DNA of 64,000 nucleotides from G965220075 sp965220075 (lineage in GTDB: Bacteria; Chloroflexota; UBA11872), in contig OZ244806.1 of the NCBI GenBank assembly GCA_965220075.1, forward strand, positions 2,418,001 through 2,482,000. The letters are read 5' to 3'. The position numbers and the translations under genes are program-made. Positions within the stretch are counted from its first letter, which is position 1; each line of letters starts with the position of its first letter. The notes under the pieces are model-generated. The model saw nothing but the letters and a program-made list of their open reading frames with translations. It ran no database searches and had not been told where the DNA came from. This document shows positions 51,326 through 60,725 of the stretch, piece by piece.

Positions 51326-53302
51326 TTGCCGTCAGACAGTCGCGGAAGCGAATCCTACGCCAGGCTGCTGCAGACGGCGTTGGGGCCGACCGATCTGCGG
51401 TTAGCATTGTGGGCCGACAGCGCCAATCGCCGGAGACCCACGCTGCAGACGAGCCGCCCGAATCCGCGCCCGGACCGCCGCCGCCCGCTCGACTGGCGCG
51501 AGTTGTCCAGAGCCCTTCGCGCCACGTTCGGACACATGCCGCGCCTGTTCGCCATGGTGTGGGCCACCAGCCGAAGGCTCACCCTGGCGGTCTCCGCCAT
51601 CACCGTGGTTCAGGCGTTGATCCCCGCCGCCACGATTTGGGTGACGAAGCTGCTCGTGGACGCCGTGGTGGACGCCATCGCCGCGGGCGGCAGCGAGGAT
51701 TCGATACGAACGGTGGTTGCGCTGGTGCTCGTGCAGCTTGTATTGGCCGCCGCCGGCGCGGCCCTGCAGCACGGGGGCGGCGCCGTTCGCGCCATGCTGG
51801 GCGATCGTTTTTCGAACCGGCTCAATCTGCTCATCCTGGAGAAGTCCGAGTCGCTCGACCTCTCGTATTTCGAGAACCCGAGCTTCTACGACACGCTGGA
51901 GAACGCGCGCCGCGAAGCCAATTTCCGGCCGATCGGCGTTCTTACCCAGGTGTTCCAGCTAGGCGGCAGCTTCATCCGCCTCCTATCCGTCGTAGCTCTG
52001 CTCGCGGCGCTAGCCTGGTGGATCCTGCTGGTCGTCCTGCTTACCAGCATTCCTTATCTGGCCACGGAGTTTCGGTTCGCGCGGCGCAACTATTGGATGC
52101 AGACGCGCCGCGCCCCTGAGTCCCGGCTGCTCTGGTACCTCAGCTACGTGATGACTTCCGACGAGACCGTGAAAGAGGTGCGTCTCTTCGATCTCGGCTC
52201 GCACCTGCTGCAGCGCTACCGGGACACATTCGCCAAGTTCTATCGCGAGAATCGGTCGCTCACGCTCAGGCGTGAGTCGGTGGCTTTCGTCCTGGCGCTG
52301 GTCTCGGCCGGGGCTTCAGCGGGCGTCTACGTGTTCGTGGCGCTGGGAACCATCGCCGGTCGGCTTACGTTGGGCGACCTGACGCTCTTCCACCAGGCCT
52401 TCGTGCAAACGCAGACGCAGATTCACGCGATTTTCAGCAGCATCGCCTCGATCTACGAGTCGAACCTCTTTCTCACCAACTTGTTTCGATTCATGCAGTT
52501 CGAGCCGCGCATCAGCGCCGACGGCGGAAGGCCGGTGCCGAGGCCGTTGCGGGAGGGATTCGAGCTTCGCAACGTCTCGTTTTCCTACCCGGGCACGCGC
52601 GAGCGGGTGTTGCGCGGCCTCAGCCTGACCATCCGGCCTAACGAGACCGTCGCGCTGGTAGGCGCAAACGGGGCGGGCAAGACCACCATAGTGAAGCTTT
52701 TGACCCGGCTCTACGATCCCGATGAGGGCCGTGTGCTCCTGGACGGCGTGGACATGCGCGACTACGACGTCGACGGAGTTCGCCGACAGGTAGGCGCGAT
52801 CTTCCAGGACTTCGTGCAGTACCACGCCACCGCCGGCGACAACGTCGGCTACGGCAGCCTGCCCGACAAGGATGATCGGGCACGCGTGCGCCAGGCCGCC
52901 GTGCGCGGCGGGGCCGACCCCCTGATAGAGAGCCTTCCGAAGAGCTACGACACCATGCTGGGGCGCTGGTGGGGTGACGGCACCGAGCTCTCCGGCGGCG
53001 AGTGGCAGAAGATCGCGCTTTCACGCGGCTACATGCGCAACGCGCAACTGTTGATTCTCGACGAGCCCACCTCGTCGCTGGACGCCCGCTCCGAATACGA
53101 GGTGTTTCAGAAGTTCCGCGACCTCACCCGCGACCGCATGGCGGTGCTCATATCCCACCGCTTTTCCACCGTGCGCATGGCGGATCGAATCTACGTGATC
53201 GAGGACGGACAGGTCTCGGAGCAGGGAACCCACGAGGAGTTGATGGCGCGCGGGACGACCTACGCCACTTGGTTCGGCATGCAGGCGCGCGCCTATCGCT
53301 GA
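51326..53302 (+). CDS. ABC exporter, fused membrane and ATPase domains
   Basis: Up to 658 aa; the start is uncertain (TTG 51326, with ATG at 51536 and 51554 also in frame). Half-transporter of the multidrug/lipid exporter type, acting as a dimer. Six TM helices occupy residues ~85-380. The ATPase has Walker A VGANGAGKTTIVKLL near residue 445, Q-loop GAIFQDFVQYH, signature ELSGGEWQKIALSRG, Walker B LLILDEPTSSLD and switch His in VLISHRFST. The substrate is unknown. It is divergent from the GH42-like gene (15 bp between starts), so the two may share a control region. Confidence 0.88.
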   Translation: MPSDSRGSESYARLLQTALGPTDLRLALWADSANRRRPTLQTSRPNPRPDRRRPLDWRELSRALRATFGHMPRLFAMVWATSRRLTLAVSAITVVQALIPAATIWVTKLLVDAVVDAIAAGGSEDSIRTVVALVLVQLVLAAAGAALQHGGGAVRAMLGDRFSNRLNLLILEKSESLDLSYFENPSFYDTLENARREANFRPIGVLTQVFQLGGSFIRLLSVVALLAALAWWILLVVLLTSIPYLATEFRFARRNYWMQTRRAPESRLLWYLSYVMTSDETVKEVRLFDLGSHLLQRYRDTFAKFYRENRSLTLRRESVAFVLALVSAGASAGVYVFVALGTIAGRLTLGDLTLFHQAFVQTQTQIHAIFSSIASIYESNLFLTNLFRFMQFEPRISADGGRPVPRPLREGFELRNVSFSYPGTRERVLRGLSLTIRPNETVALVGANGAGKTTIVKLLTRLYDPDEGRVLLDGVDMRDYDVDGVRRQVGAIFQDFVQYHATAGDNVGYGSLPDKDDRARVRQAAVRGGADPLIESLPKSYDTMLGRWWGDGTELSGGEWQKIALSRGYMRNAQLLILDEPTSSLDARSEYEVFQKFRDLTRDRMAVLISHRFSTVRMADRIYVIEDGQVSEQGTHEELMARGTTYATWFGMQARAYR

Positions 53303-53363
53303 GCGCGGCCGCGCAGCCGCGGGGCGCGTATCACGCATCGCACCGGGAAAGGAAGCAACAGCA

Positions 53364-54389
53364 ATGGCATACCTGACTAACGAGAAAGTAGCCGTCATGG
53401 GCGCCGCCGGCGCCGTGGGCTCCAATCTCGTCCAATCGATTCTGGCGACCCACACGGCCAACCGCATAGCGATGTACGACCCCTATGCACAAGGGCTGGA
53501 GGGAGCCGCGGAAGAGATCTTCCACTGCGGCTTCCCGCAGGCCGACGTCTCCTGGACGACCGACCCGGCCGAGGCGCTGCAAGGCGCCAGCTTCATACTC
53601 AGCTCGGGGGGCGCACCACGGCGCGAGGGCATGACCCGGGAGGACTTGCTGCGCGGCAACGCCGAGATCGCCGCGCAGCTGGGCCGCGACATCAAGAGCA
53701 ACGCTCCCGACGCCAGGCTGGTGGTCATCATCTTCAACCCCGCCGACATCACGGGACTGGCGACGCTGGTGCATTCCGGTCTACCTCCCGCGCGCGTCAC
53801 CACCCTCGCCGCGCTCGACAGCACGCGCCTGCAAACACGCCTGGCGCAGCACTTCGACGTTCCCCGGCACGCCGTGACCGGCTGCGCCACGTACGGCGGC
53901 CACGGACAGGAGATGGCCATGTTCAAGGGAGCGACGCGGATCGACGGCGTGCCGCTCAACGCGATCCTCGATGAGGGCCGCACGGTGAACGACGTGGGCC
54001 TTACCGCCGCGGAGTGGGGGGCCGTTAGAGCGGACGTGGTGGACGGCGGGGCCCGCATAATCGAGCTGCGTGGACGGTCCTCCTACCAGTCGCCCGGACA
54101 CCTGGCGGCGCGCATGCTGGCGGCCGCAGCCGGCGGTGAACCGTTCGAGTGGCCGGCCGGCGCCTACGTCACAGGCGAGCCCTATCGCCACGTGATGATG
54201 GCCATGCCCTCCACACTCGGATCCGAGGGAGTGAGTTGGACGCTGCCGCAAGGCGACGCTGGAGAGCGGGCCGAGCTGGACGCGGCCTATCAGCACCTGG
54301 TCCACCTGCGCGACCAGACCAGCGCGATGGGCATCATCCCGCCCGTGGCCGAGTGGGGCCGACTCAACCCGCACCTGAGCTATCCGTGA
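53364..54389 (+). CDS. lactate/malate dehydrogenase family protein
   Basis: 341 aa with AAAGGAAG before the ATG. NAD motif VMGAAGAVGSNLVQSI. Substrate Arg region PRREGMTREDLLRGNAEI, then FNPADI, the catalytic Asp in ALDSTRL, and the catalytic His in YGGHGQEMAMF. All residues needed for 2-hydroxyacid/2-oxoacid interconversion are present, so it is probably active on malate or a close analogue. FNPADI replaces the commoner NPVD. Two Ldh-family dehydrogenases of a different fold follow, making an unusual set of three. Confidence 0.85.
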   Translation: MAYLTNEKVAVMGAAGAVGSNLVQSILATHTANRIAMYDPYAQGLEGAAEEIFHCGFPQADVSWTTDPAEALQGASFILSSGGAPRREGMTREDLLRGNAEIAAQLGRDIKSNAPDARLVVIIFNPADITGLATLVHSGLPPARVTTLAALDSTRLQTRLAQHFDVPRHAVTGCATYGGHGQEMAMFKGATRIDGVPLNAILDEGRTVNDVGLTAAEWGAVRADVVDGGARIIELRGRSSYQSPGHLAARMLAAAAGGEPFEWPAGAYVTGEPYRHVMMAMPSTLGSEGVSWTLPQGDAGERAELDAAYQHLVHLRDQTSAMGIIPPVAEWGRLNPHLSYP

Positions 54390-54526
54390 TTCCCACCGCT
54401 TCGTCCATGAGCACTCCCGCGAGAGTGTGGCCGTCCAGCGGTTGGAGCCGTCGATGGATGCGGGTACCATTTCGCGTCACGCTGAAACGGGCGCCAAGCC
54501 CGCAATGAACGGGCTGGGATTCGTCA

Positions 54527-55573
54527 ATGCCTAGATTCACGCACAGCTCTCTGACGGATGTCTCGGCACGGATTCTGGCGGCAGCCGGCGCCCCGGACGA
54601 CGTTGCGGCCAAAGTCGCGGGCTGGCTGGTTAACTCCAATCTCTCCGGACACCCCTCACACGGAGTGATTCGCGTCGCTCAGTACGTGGACCAGATGCAG
54701 AGCGGCGAGTATCAGCCCGAGGAACGGCCGACGGTCTTGCGCGAGACGGAGACCTCCGTGCTGATAGACGGCCGCTTTGGATTCGGTCACATCGCGGCCG
54801 AGGCGCTGACGCTGACGACGGCCGCAAAGGCCAAGCGGGCCGGCGTTGCGATCGGCGGAATCGTCAACTGCAGTCACATCGGCCGGCTGGGCGAATGGGC
54901 CGAGCTGGGCGCCGCGCAGGACGTGCTCTTCTTCATGGCGGCCGGGGGGCCCGGCAACATGCGCGTGGCGCCTTTCGGCGGGGCGGAGGGCCGGCTGGCC
55001 ACCAACCCCATGACCTTCGGCGCACCGGCGAGCGACGGCGACCTGATGATGATGGACTTCGCGACGAGCGCCACCGCCGAGGGCAAGCTGCGGGTCGCGC
55101 GCGACAAGGGCGCCGCGGTACCGGCCGGTCAGATAATCGATAAGGAAGGGCGGCCGACCACGGACCCCAACGATTTCTACAACGGCGGCATGATCCTGCC
55201 CGTGGGCGGGCACAAGGGTTACGCGCTGTCGCTCATGACCGAAATCCTCGGCACCAACCTGATCGGCGCATTCGAAGAGGGCCTCACGGTCCGCATCGGC
55301 ACGTTCGCCTTCGCCATCGACATCGACGTGTTCGGAACCGCCGCGGAGTACCAGGCCGCGACGCACGACACGCTGGAGCGCGTGCGCAACACGCGGCCGG
55401 TGGAAGGCGTTGCGGAGGTTCTGGCGCCGGGCGATATCGAGCGCAAGTCGCGGGACGAGCTCATCGAGTCCGGCGTCGATCTGCCCGACACGACCTGGGA
55501 GAACATGCTCGCCGCGGCCGAATCGGCGGGATTGCAGCGCGCCGACGTGGACCGCATCGCGGTCCGCGTCTAG
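54527..55573 (+). CDS. Ldh family (malate/L-lactate/sulfolactate-type) oxidoreductase, copy 1
   Basis: 348 aa. NAD(P)-dependent dehydrogenase of the type II malate/YlbC/ComC fold. Conserved parts: GHPSHGVIRVAQYVDQM (catalytic His), GRFGFGHIAAEAL, IVNCSHIGRLGEWAE, PFGGAEGRLATNPMTFG, MMMDFATSATAEGK and LPVGGHKGYALSLMTEIL. Substrates in the family include malate, sulfolactate, ureidoglycolate and diketogulonate; this one cannot be assigned. Followed by a paralogue after 25 bp. Confidence 0.88.
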   Translation: MPRFTHSSLTDVSARILAAAGAPDDVAAKVAGWLVNSNLSGHPSHGVIRVAQYVDQMQSGEYQPEERPTVLRETETSVLIDGRFGFGHIAAEALTLTTAAKAKRAGVAIGGIVNCSHIGRLGEWAELGAAQDVLFFMAAGGPGNMRVAPFGGAEGRLATNPMTFGAPASDGDLMMMDFATSATAEGKLRVARDKGAAVPAGQIIDKEGRPTTDPNDFYNGGMILPVGGHKGYALSLMTEILGTNLIGAFEEGLTVRIGTFAFAIDIDVFGTAAEYQAATHDTLERVRNTRPVEGVAEVLAPGDIERKSRDELIESGVDLPDTTWENMLAAAESAGLQRADVDRIAVRV

Positions 55574-55598
55574 GGCGTAGCGAGGGACGGCGGGCAAA

Positions 55599-56636
55599 GT
55601 GCCGAGATTCGACCCTGAGCGGATCGCTCGAATCGCGGCCCGCGTGCTGGAAGCGGCCGGCGCACCCACCGAGATCGCCGAGGGCGTCGCCGGGGCGCTG
55701 ATACGGTCGGACCTGGCGGGTCATCACTCGCACGGCGTGCGCATGCTGCCTGACTACGTCGGCCAGATCGGCGAGGGGATCATCGATCCCGCGCAGCGCC
55801 CAATGGTCAAGCTGGCGACGGGAGCGCGTGTGCTGGTGGACGGTCAGTGCGGATTCGGTCAAGCGGCCGCTCAGCTGCTGGTTGAAGAAGTCGCGGGCAA
55901 AGCTGAATCCACCGGGGTGGCGATAGGCGCGGCGATCCGCTGCAATCACGTTGGCCGCGTGGGCGAATGGGCGGAGTACGGCGCGTCGCTGGGCTGCATT
56001 ACGTTCATCGCCATAGGCGACGCCAGCGCGACCACCGCGCCTTTTGGAGGCGCCGAAGGACGTTGGGGCACGAATCCACTCGGCTTCGCGGCGCCGACAG
56101 GCGAAGGACCGCCCATGCTGCTGGATTTCGCCACCAGTGCGGTTGCGGCCGGCAAGGTGGCCGAGGTGCGCGCGGCCAAGCGGCCGGTGCCCGCGGGCTG
56201 GATTCTCGATAGAGAAGGCCGGCCCTCGACCGAAGCCGCCGACTTATTCCGCGGCGGCGTGCTGCTTCCGTTCGGCGGTCACAAAGGCTCGGCGCTCGGC
56301 CTGATGGTTCAACTGATGACCGCCAACCTGACGGGGGAGTACACGACCGAGCCAAGTCGCTCGGAGATGCTCATGATCGGCATCGACCCGGCGGTCTTCG
56401 GACCGCGTGAGAAGTTCGAGGAAGCGACCCGCGCGACACTCGATCGGGTGCGCAACACGCGTCCCGCGGAGGGTTTCAGAGCGGTGCTGGCGCCCGGCGA
56501 TCCCGAGCAGCGCGCCAAGACCTCACAGCGCCGGCGCGGCGTGCTGATCGACTGGACCGGATGGCAAGCGGTTCTGGACGCGGCGGACGAAGTGGAGATC
56601 GAACCGGCGGAGATCAAGGAGCTCGTCGGGGGCTGA
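55599..56636 (+). CDS. Ldh family oxidoreductase, copy 2
   Basis: 345 aa from GTG 55599. Clearly related to the preceding gene in the same order of motifs: GHHSHGVRMLPDYVGQI, GQCGFGQAAAQLL, IRCNHVGRVGEWAEYG, PFGGAEGRWGTNPLGF, LLDFATSAVAAGKVAEV and LPFGGHKGSALGLMVQL. The divergence is large enough that the two copies probably act on different substrates or stereoisomers. It ends 6 bp from the convergent aminotransferase stop. Confidence 0.88.
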   Translation: MPRFDPERIARIAARVLEAAGAPTEIAEGVAGALIRSDLAGHHSHGVRMLPDYVGQIGEGIIDPAQRPMVKLATGARVLVDGQCGFGQAAAQLLVEEVAGKAESTGVAIGAAIRCNHVGRVGEWAEYGASLGCITFIAIGDASATTAPFGGAEGRWGTNPLGFAAPTGEGPPMLLDFATSAVAAGKVAEVRAAKRPVPAGWILDREGRPSTEAADLFRGGVLLPFGGHKGSALGLMVQLMTANLTGEYTTEPSRSEMLMIGIDPAVFGPREKFEEATRATLDRVRNTRPAEGFRAVLAPGDPEQRAKTSQRRRGVLIDWTGWQAVLDAADEVEIEPAEIKELVGG

Positions 56637-56642
56637 CCGGGC

Positions 56643-57830
56643 TTAGGCCGCGCCGCCCAGGAGTTTCGCCAGCCGGTCCATGCCCTTTTCGAGGTTTGCC
56701 ATGCTCGTGGCGAAGCTGAGCCGCACGCAGTTATCGGCGCCGAACGCCTCGCCCGGCACCACCGCTACGTGCGCCTCGTCGAGCAGGCGGGTCGCCCACT
56801 GCATGGAACCGGACACGCCGAGCCGCTGGTAGGTGCCCGACACGTCAGGGAAGGCGTAGAACGCGCCGGCGGCTTCGGGGCAGACGACGCCGGGCATGCC
56901 ATTCAGCCGTTTCTGGAGGTATTCGGCGCGCCGCTCGAACTCGGCTCGCATCGTCTCAACGCATGCCTGGTCGCCGGAGAGCGCCGCGGCCAGCGCGTGC
57001 ATGGTGAAGGTGGCGGCCCCGCTGGTGGTCTGCGACTGCAGCTTGGCCATGTTGGCTATCAGCTCAGCAGGCCCGGCCACGTAGCCGATGCGCCAGCCGG
57101 TCATGGAGTAGGTCTTGGAGCCCGCGTTGAACGTGAGAGTGCGCTCGTACGCCTGCTTGGAAACGGCCGCGTAGCTCTTGTAGGCGCGTCCACCGAAGAG
57201 TAGACGGTCGTACATCTCATCGCTGATGACGACCACGTCGCCGCGGTCGGCAAGCACGGCGGCGAGCGCGTCGACCTCCGCGGGAGTGTAGGCCGAGCCG
57301 GTGGGATTGCTTGGCGAGTTGAAGACGAACGCGCGCGTGCGGGGCGTGAGCGCGGCCTCAAGCTGCCCAGGCGTGATCTTGAAGTCGTTTTCCACGCCGG
57401 CTTGGACGATCACGGGCACACCCTCGACGAGCTTCACCTGCTCCGGATAGGACACCCAGTAGGGAGCTGGGATGACCACTTCGTCGCCGGGATCGAGGAG
57501 CGTGGCGAAGGCCAGCCACAGCGCCTCCTTGCCTCCCACCGCGGCCAGGATCTGAGTCGGATCGTAATCGAGCGAGTTCTCGCGGCGGAGCTTGTCCGCG
57601 ATGGCCTGCTTGAGCTCGGGCACGCCCGAGGCGGGCTTGGCGTACTTAGTCTCGCCCGCCTCGAGCGCGCGCGCGGCGGCTTGCTTGATGTGCTCGGGCG
57701 TATCGAAGTCAGGCTCGCCGGCGCCGAAGCTAACGACGTCGATTCCCTCCGCGCGCATGCGCGCGGCCTTGGCAGCCACGGCCAGGGTGGCCGACTCCTC
57801 GAGGTTCTGGACGCGCTGAGAGATCTTCAC
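56643..57830 (-). CDS. aspC: class I aminotransferase, aspartate aminotransferase type
   Basis: 395 aa, GTG start with AAAGGGAG eight bases upstream. PLP enzyme exchanging amino groups between aspartate (or another amino acid) and 2-oxoglutarate. Marks: IDVVSFGAGEPDFDTPEHI, YAKPASGVPELKQAIADKL, FNSPSNPTGSAYTPAEV, VVISDEMYDRLLF, PLP Lys in NAGSKTYSMTGWRIGY, and the C-terminal Arg in NCVRLSFATS. Typical of the aspB/AAT subgroup Ib. It converges with the Ldh genes, whose 2-oxoacid products it could aminate. Confidence 0.92.
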   Translation of the reverse strand: MKISQRVQNLEESATLAVAAKAARMRAEGIDVVSFGAGEPDFDTPEHIKQAAARALEAGETKYAKPASGVPELKQAIADKLRRENSLDYDPTQILAAVGGKEALWLAFATLLDPGDEVVIPAPYWVSYPEQVKLVEGVPVIVQAGVENDFKITPGQLEAALTPRTRAFVFNSPSNPTGSAYTPAEVDALAAVLADRGDVVVISDEMYDRLLFGGRAYKSYAAVSKQAYERTLTFNAGSKTYSMTGWRIGYVAGPAELIANMAKLQSQTTSGAATFTMHALAAALSGDQACVETMRAEFERRAEYLQKRLNGMPGVVCPEAAGAFYAFPDVSGTYQRLGVSGSMQWATRLLDEAHVAVVPGEAFGADNCVRLSFATSMANLEKGMDRLAKLLGGAA

Positions 57831-57977
57831 CTGAGCGCTCCCTTTCGCGGCCCGTGCATCATTTAGTGTCCAAGTCGTAGAGATTTAGGCACGGCTATTT
57901 TGCCCGATGCGAGCGGTTAGCGCGCGGCTGTTGGCCCGCCTGAGTCCTCCAGCACCGACGGATCGAGCGCATGTTCG

Positions 57978-58124
57978 CTAACGAGATACTGGAAGACCGC
58001 GCGCGATGCTCCCGACAATCCAGGCGGCGGCCACCCGCGAATCGTCCCGGAGGACCGCCTTCGCGCGGGTCAGAAGATCGCGCTGCGGGCCGGCCGGGAG
58101 GGACGCCAGGCCGTGCAGAGTCAT
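57978..58124 (-). pseudogene. truncated nucleotidyltransferase-domain remnant
   Basis: A 48-codon frame, ATG 58124 to TAG 57978, just behind the AlkD-like gene. It reads like the start of a nucleotidyltransferase: GPQRDLLTRAKAVLRDD, then RVAAAWIVGSIARG, where GS-x-xRG is the nucleotide-binding loop. The sequence stops before the catalytic D-x-D. In another frame the following bases encode VFQYLVSEHALDPSVLEDSG, which may be decayed downstream coding. The remaining part of the gap (57831-57977) shows nothing else. Confidence 0.4.
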
Positions 58125-58133
58125 AGACGGCGT

Positions 58134-58931
58134 TCAGACAGGGCGTCCATCCTCGCCCAGGCGGGCTTTGTTCAGCATTGCTTTAGTGAAGTGCGCGCGG
58201 TGAGCCAGCACGAATCGCTCGACCTGCGCCGGCGCTACTTTGGAGAGGTCGCGCAGACTCCAACCGATAGCCAGCCGGATGAAATGACGGGTGTCGCCGA
58301 TGGCGTCCCCGAGCAAGTCCAGGGTGAGGTCGGGCCGGGGACGCCGGCCGATCCGCGGAGTCCTCCCAAGCAGCCCCAGGCGGCGTTTGGTGGGGCCGCC
58401 GAGGCCGCTGTTAAGCGAGGTGGTGGCCACCAGCGCGATGCGCCGGAACCAAAAGGGCTCTTCGCGCCGCGCCCATCCGCGCAGAAGCGACTCGTCGATC
58501 ACACCGTCCTCCAGGTGACCCGCCACCAGGATGGTCGCGATGGGGTCGGCCAGCGCCCAGGTGTCGGGATTGGCGCACCAATCCTCGACCAGGGACCAGG
58601 TATGGGAGCGGAAGGCGGCTTGGGCGCCCAGAAACTGGACGGCGCACAGGGCCTCTTCCAGAGAGGCGCGGAACCAGGAGTCTATGACTTCGAGGTCGCG
58701 CGGCAGGCCGAAGTCGCGCGCGTAACCGAGCGCGACCCGATAGACATTGGGCACGCCGGCCCCGAGCACCCGGCGGTTTTGAAGCTTCAGGTAGCGCGCT
58801 TCGTGAACGGACCGCGCGGGGTCGGCGTGAGCCTCCAGCCTGCGGCGGAGGGCGTGCGCCGGCGTGCTCACCGGCGCTTGTGAGCGAACGCATCGGCGAA
58901 CTGCCGGGACCCTCGCGTGCGCCGCGTCCAC
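58134..58931 (-). CDS. AlkD-like DNA alkylation repair protein (HEAT-like)
   Basis: Up to 265 aa. GTG 58931 (1 bp after the permease stop) or GTG 58871 are possible starts; the family-like part begins after the second. All-helical. SHTWSLVEDWCANPDTWALA, REEPFWFRRIALVATTSLN and RHFIRLAIGWSLRDLSKVAP match the AlkC/AlkD alkylpurine glycosylases, which lift N3/N7-alkylpurines without base flipping. Trp and Arg positions that form the DNA cleft are represented. The likely role is repair of alkylated DNA. Confidence 0.78.
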   Translation of the reverse strand: MDAAHARVPAVRRCVRSQAPVSTPAHALRRRLEAHADPARSVHEARYLKLQNRRVLGAGVPNVYRVALGYARDFGLPRDLEVIDSWFRASLEEALCAVQFLGAQAAFRSHTWSLVEDWCANPDTWALADPIATILVAGHLEDGVIDESLLRGWARREEPFWFRRIALVATTSLNSGLGGPTKRRLGLLGRTPRIGRRPRPDLTLDLLGDAIGDTRHFIRLAIGWSLRDLSKVAPAQVERFVLAHRAHFTKAMLNKARLGEDGRPV

Positions 58932-58932
58932 C

Positions 58933-59703
58933 TCAGCGCTCGCGCCACGGCAGCCGCCAGAGTCCCAGGCTCATCGTGACGGTGGCGGAGGCGGCCAGCA
59001 CGGCCAACTCGACCCAGACGTCTGCGCGCCCCCCGAGCGCGGCCGCGATCCCGTCAGCCGCGTAGCGAAGCGGCGAGACGTAGCCCACCAACTGCAACGG
59101 CAGAGGCGCCGCCTCCATGGTGTAGTAAACGGGCGAGATGAGCACCAGCACGATCGCCACGAAACTTGCCAGGATGTTTCCCAGCTCCAGCGAAGGCGCG
59201 AAGCTGATCATCACCATGACCAGTCCGGCGAGCGTTAGTACCGTGAGCACCAGCACCGGCGCCAGCGCCCAGGTGGGGCTTCTAGCCGCCCCCAGAATCA
59301 CCCCAAACGCCAGCAGGATCAGTGCCGAGGCCGCGCCCATCAGCGACGTGTAGAGGAGCGTCCCGAAGACGAAAGCGTTCTTTGAAACCGGCATCGTGAT
59401 CAACAGCTTCAGATGTCCCGCGAACCGTCGGTAGAGGAGCTGCTGGCCGACGAACATGGCGGTGGACATGGATACACCGAAAATAAGCGTTCCGGCCAGC
59501 AAACGGCGCGCGACGGCCGGATCGTCGGGTGCGATGGCCTGGAACACGTAGAAGAGCGGCAGGGGGAACACCACGACGGCCACCACGTGCCAGTACCAGT
59601 TGCGCGCCGCCGGCACCGCGTAAATCTGGAACACGCTCAGGGTGTCCGACAGGACCTTCAGCGTGCCGCCGGTGCGTAACGGGTCAGCTCGCTTGGCCAT
59701 CAC
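58933..59703 (-). CDS. ABC-2 type transporter permease
   Basis: 256 aa, six predicted TM helices starting near WYWHVVAVVVFPLPLFYVF. The pattern of an ABC-2 exporter is clear, with a conserved MFVGQQLLYRRFAGHLKLL loop, GNILASFVAIVLVLISPVYY and SPLRYAADGIAAAL near the end. It overlaps the ATPase gene end by 20 bp and is followed 1 bp later by the AlkD-like gene. Such transporters export drugs, lipids or polysaccharides. Its ATPase is frameshifted in this sequence, so activity depends on whether that frameshift is real. Confidence 0.85.
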   Translation of the reverse strand: MMAKRADPLRTGGTLKVLSDTLSVFQIYAVPAARNWYWHVVAVVVFPLPLFYVFQAIAPDDPAVARRLLAGTLIFGVSMSTAMFVGQQLLYRRFAGHLKLLITMPVSKNAFVFGTLLYTSLMGAASALILLAFGVILGAARSPTWALAPVLVLTVLTLAGLVMVMISFAPSLELGNILASFVAIVLVLISPVYYTMEAAPLPLQLVGYVSPLRYAADGIAAALGGRADVWVELAVLAASATVTMSLGLWRLPWRER

Positions 59704-60572
59704 TGGCGCGGCCTCCAGTCTGCTTTGTCACCGCAAGGTAGACGTCTTCCAGCGTCGTGCGGGAGAGGGAATACTCGTCCATGCCTTTGGCGCGCACCTG
59801 CTCCGCCAGCGCCGCGGCGTCGCCGCCGTAGATCGTCTCGGGCTTTGCGGCGTCTCCGAAAGTCACCTTGTACTCGAAGCCCAGTGAGGCGCGCAGGTTG
59901 GCCACTGTGTCCAGCGCCAGGAGCCGCCCTTCCTGGATGATGCCGACCCGGTCGCAGAGCGCCTCTGCTTCCTCCATGTAGTGGGTCGTGAGGAGCACGG
60001 CCGCATCGGGACGCTTGTAGCCCCTCAGGGTTCTCCCAGAGATCGCGGCGGGACTCCACGTCGAGGCCGACGGTGGGCTCGTCCAGGATCAGCACGGGCG
60101 GCGCCACCAGCAGCGCGACGCCCACCATGAGACGCCGGCGCAAACCACCGGACAGCGCGTCGTTCGGTTTGTCGGCATGGTCGCCGAGCCCCAACTGGTC
60201 TATGAGATCGTCGCCGCGCCGTTTGGCGTCGCGGCGCGATAGCCCGCGCAGCTTGCCGAAGATGCGGAGATGCTGCCGCGCCGTCAGCCCCTCGAACAGA
60301 CGGGCCTCCTGCGGCATGACGCCCAACAGGGCCTTGACCTCATTGGGACGCGCGGCGGCGTCGATGCCGACCACACGCACCGCGCCGGAGGTTGGCAGAA
60401 GCTCGGTGGTGATCTGCCGGACCAAGGTGGTCTTGCCCGCGCCGTTGGGCCCGAGGATTCCGAGCACCTCGCCCCACTTAGCCGTGAAGGAGATGTCGCG
60501 GTTGGCCAGGGGGCCTTTCTTGTAGCGCTTGTGGAGGTCGCGAACCTCAATAGGGTGCGGCCCGTCATTCAT
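59684..60572 (-). pseudogene. ABC transporter ATPase, interrupted by a one-base frameshift
   Basis: The frame from ATG 60572 holds Walker A GPNGAGKTTLVRQI, signature DALSGGLRRRLMVG and Walker B LILDEPTVGLD, but after SRRDLWE it turns into nonsense. The expected continuation (LLTTHYMEEAEALCDRVGII to the end at 59684) lies in the next frame. Removing one T from the pair at 60031-60032 restores LWETLRGYKRPDAAVLLTTH and a normal ~295-residue protein. So the gene is either a recent pseudogene or intact with a sequencing error. It pairs with the overlapping permease gene. Confidence 0.8.
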
Positions 60573-60725
60573 CGGAGCGGCCCCCTCGACCGGCTCGGCG
60601 GGTCAGACCTACAGCTCCCACGCTCCGCGGTGGCTTCCACGCCGCTGGCGCTGGTCATCCTATGGCATTCCGGGCGGGCGCACCGACCGGTGATAGAGTT
60701 AGCCCGCCAGCGATCGCGGCCCCGC

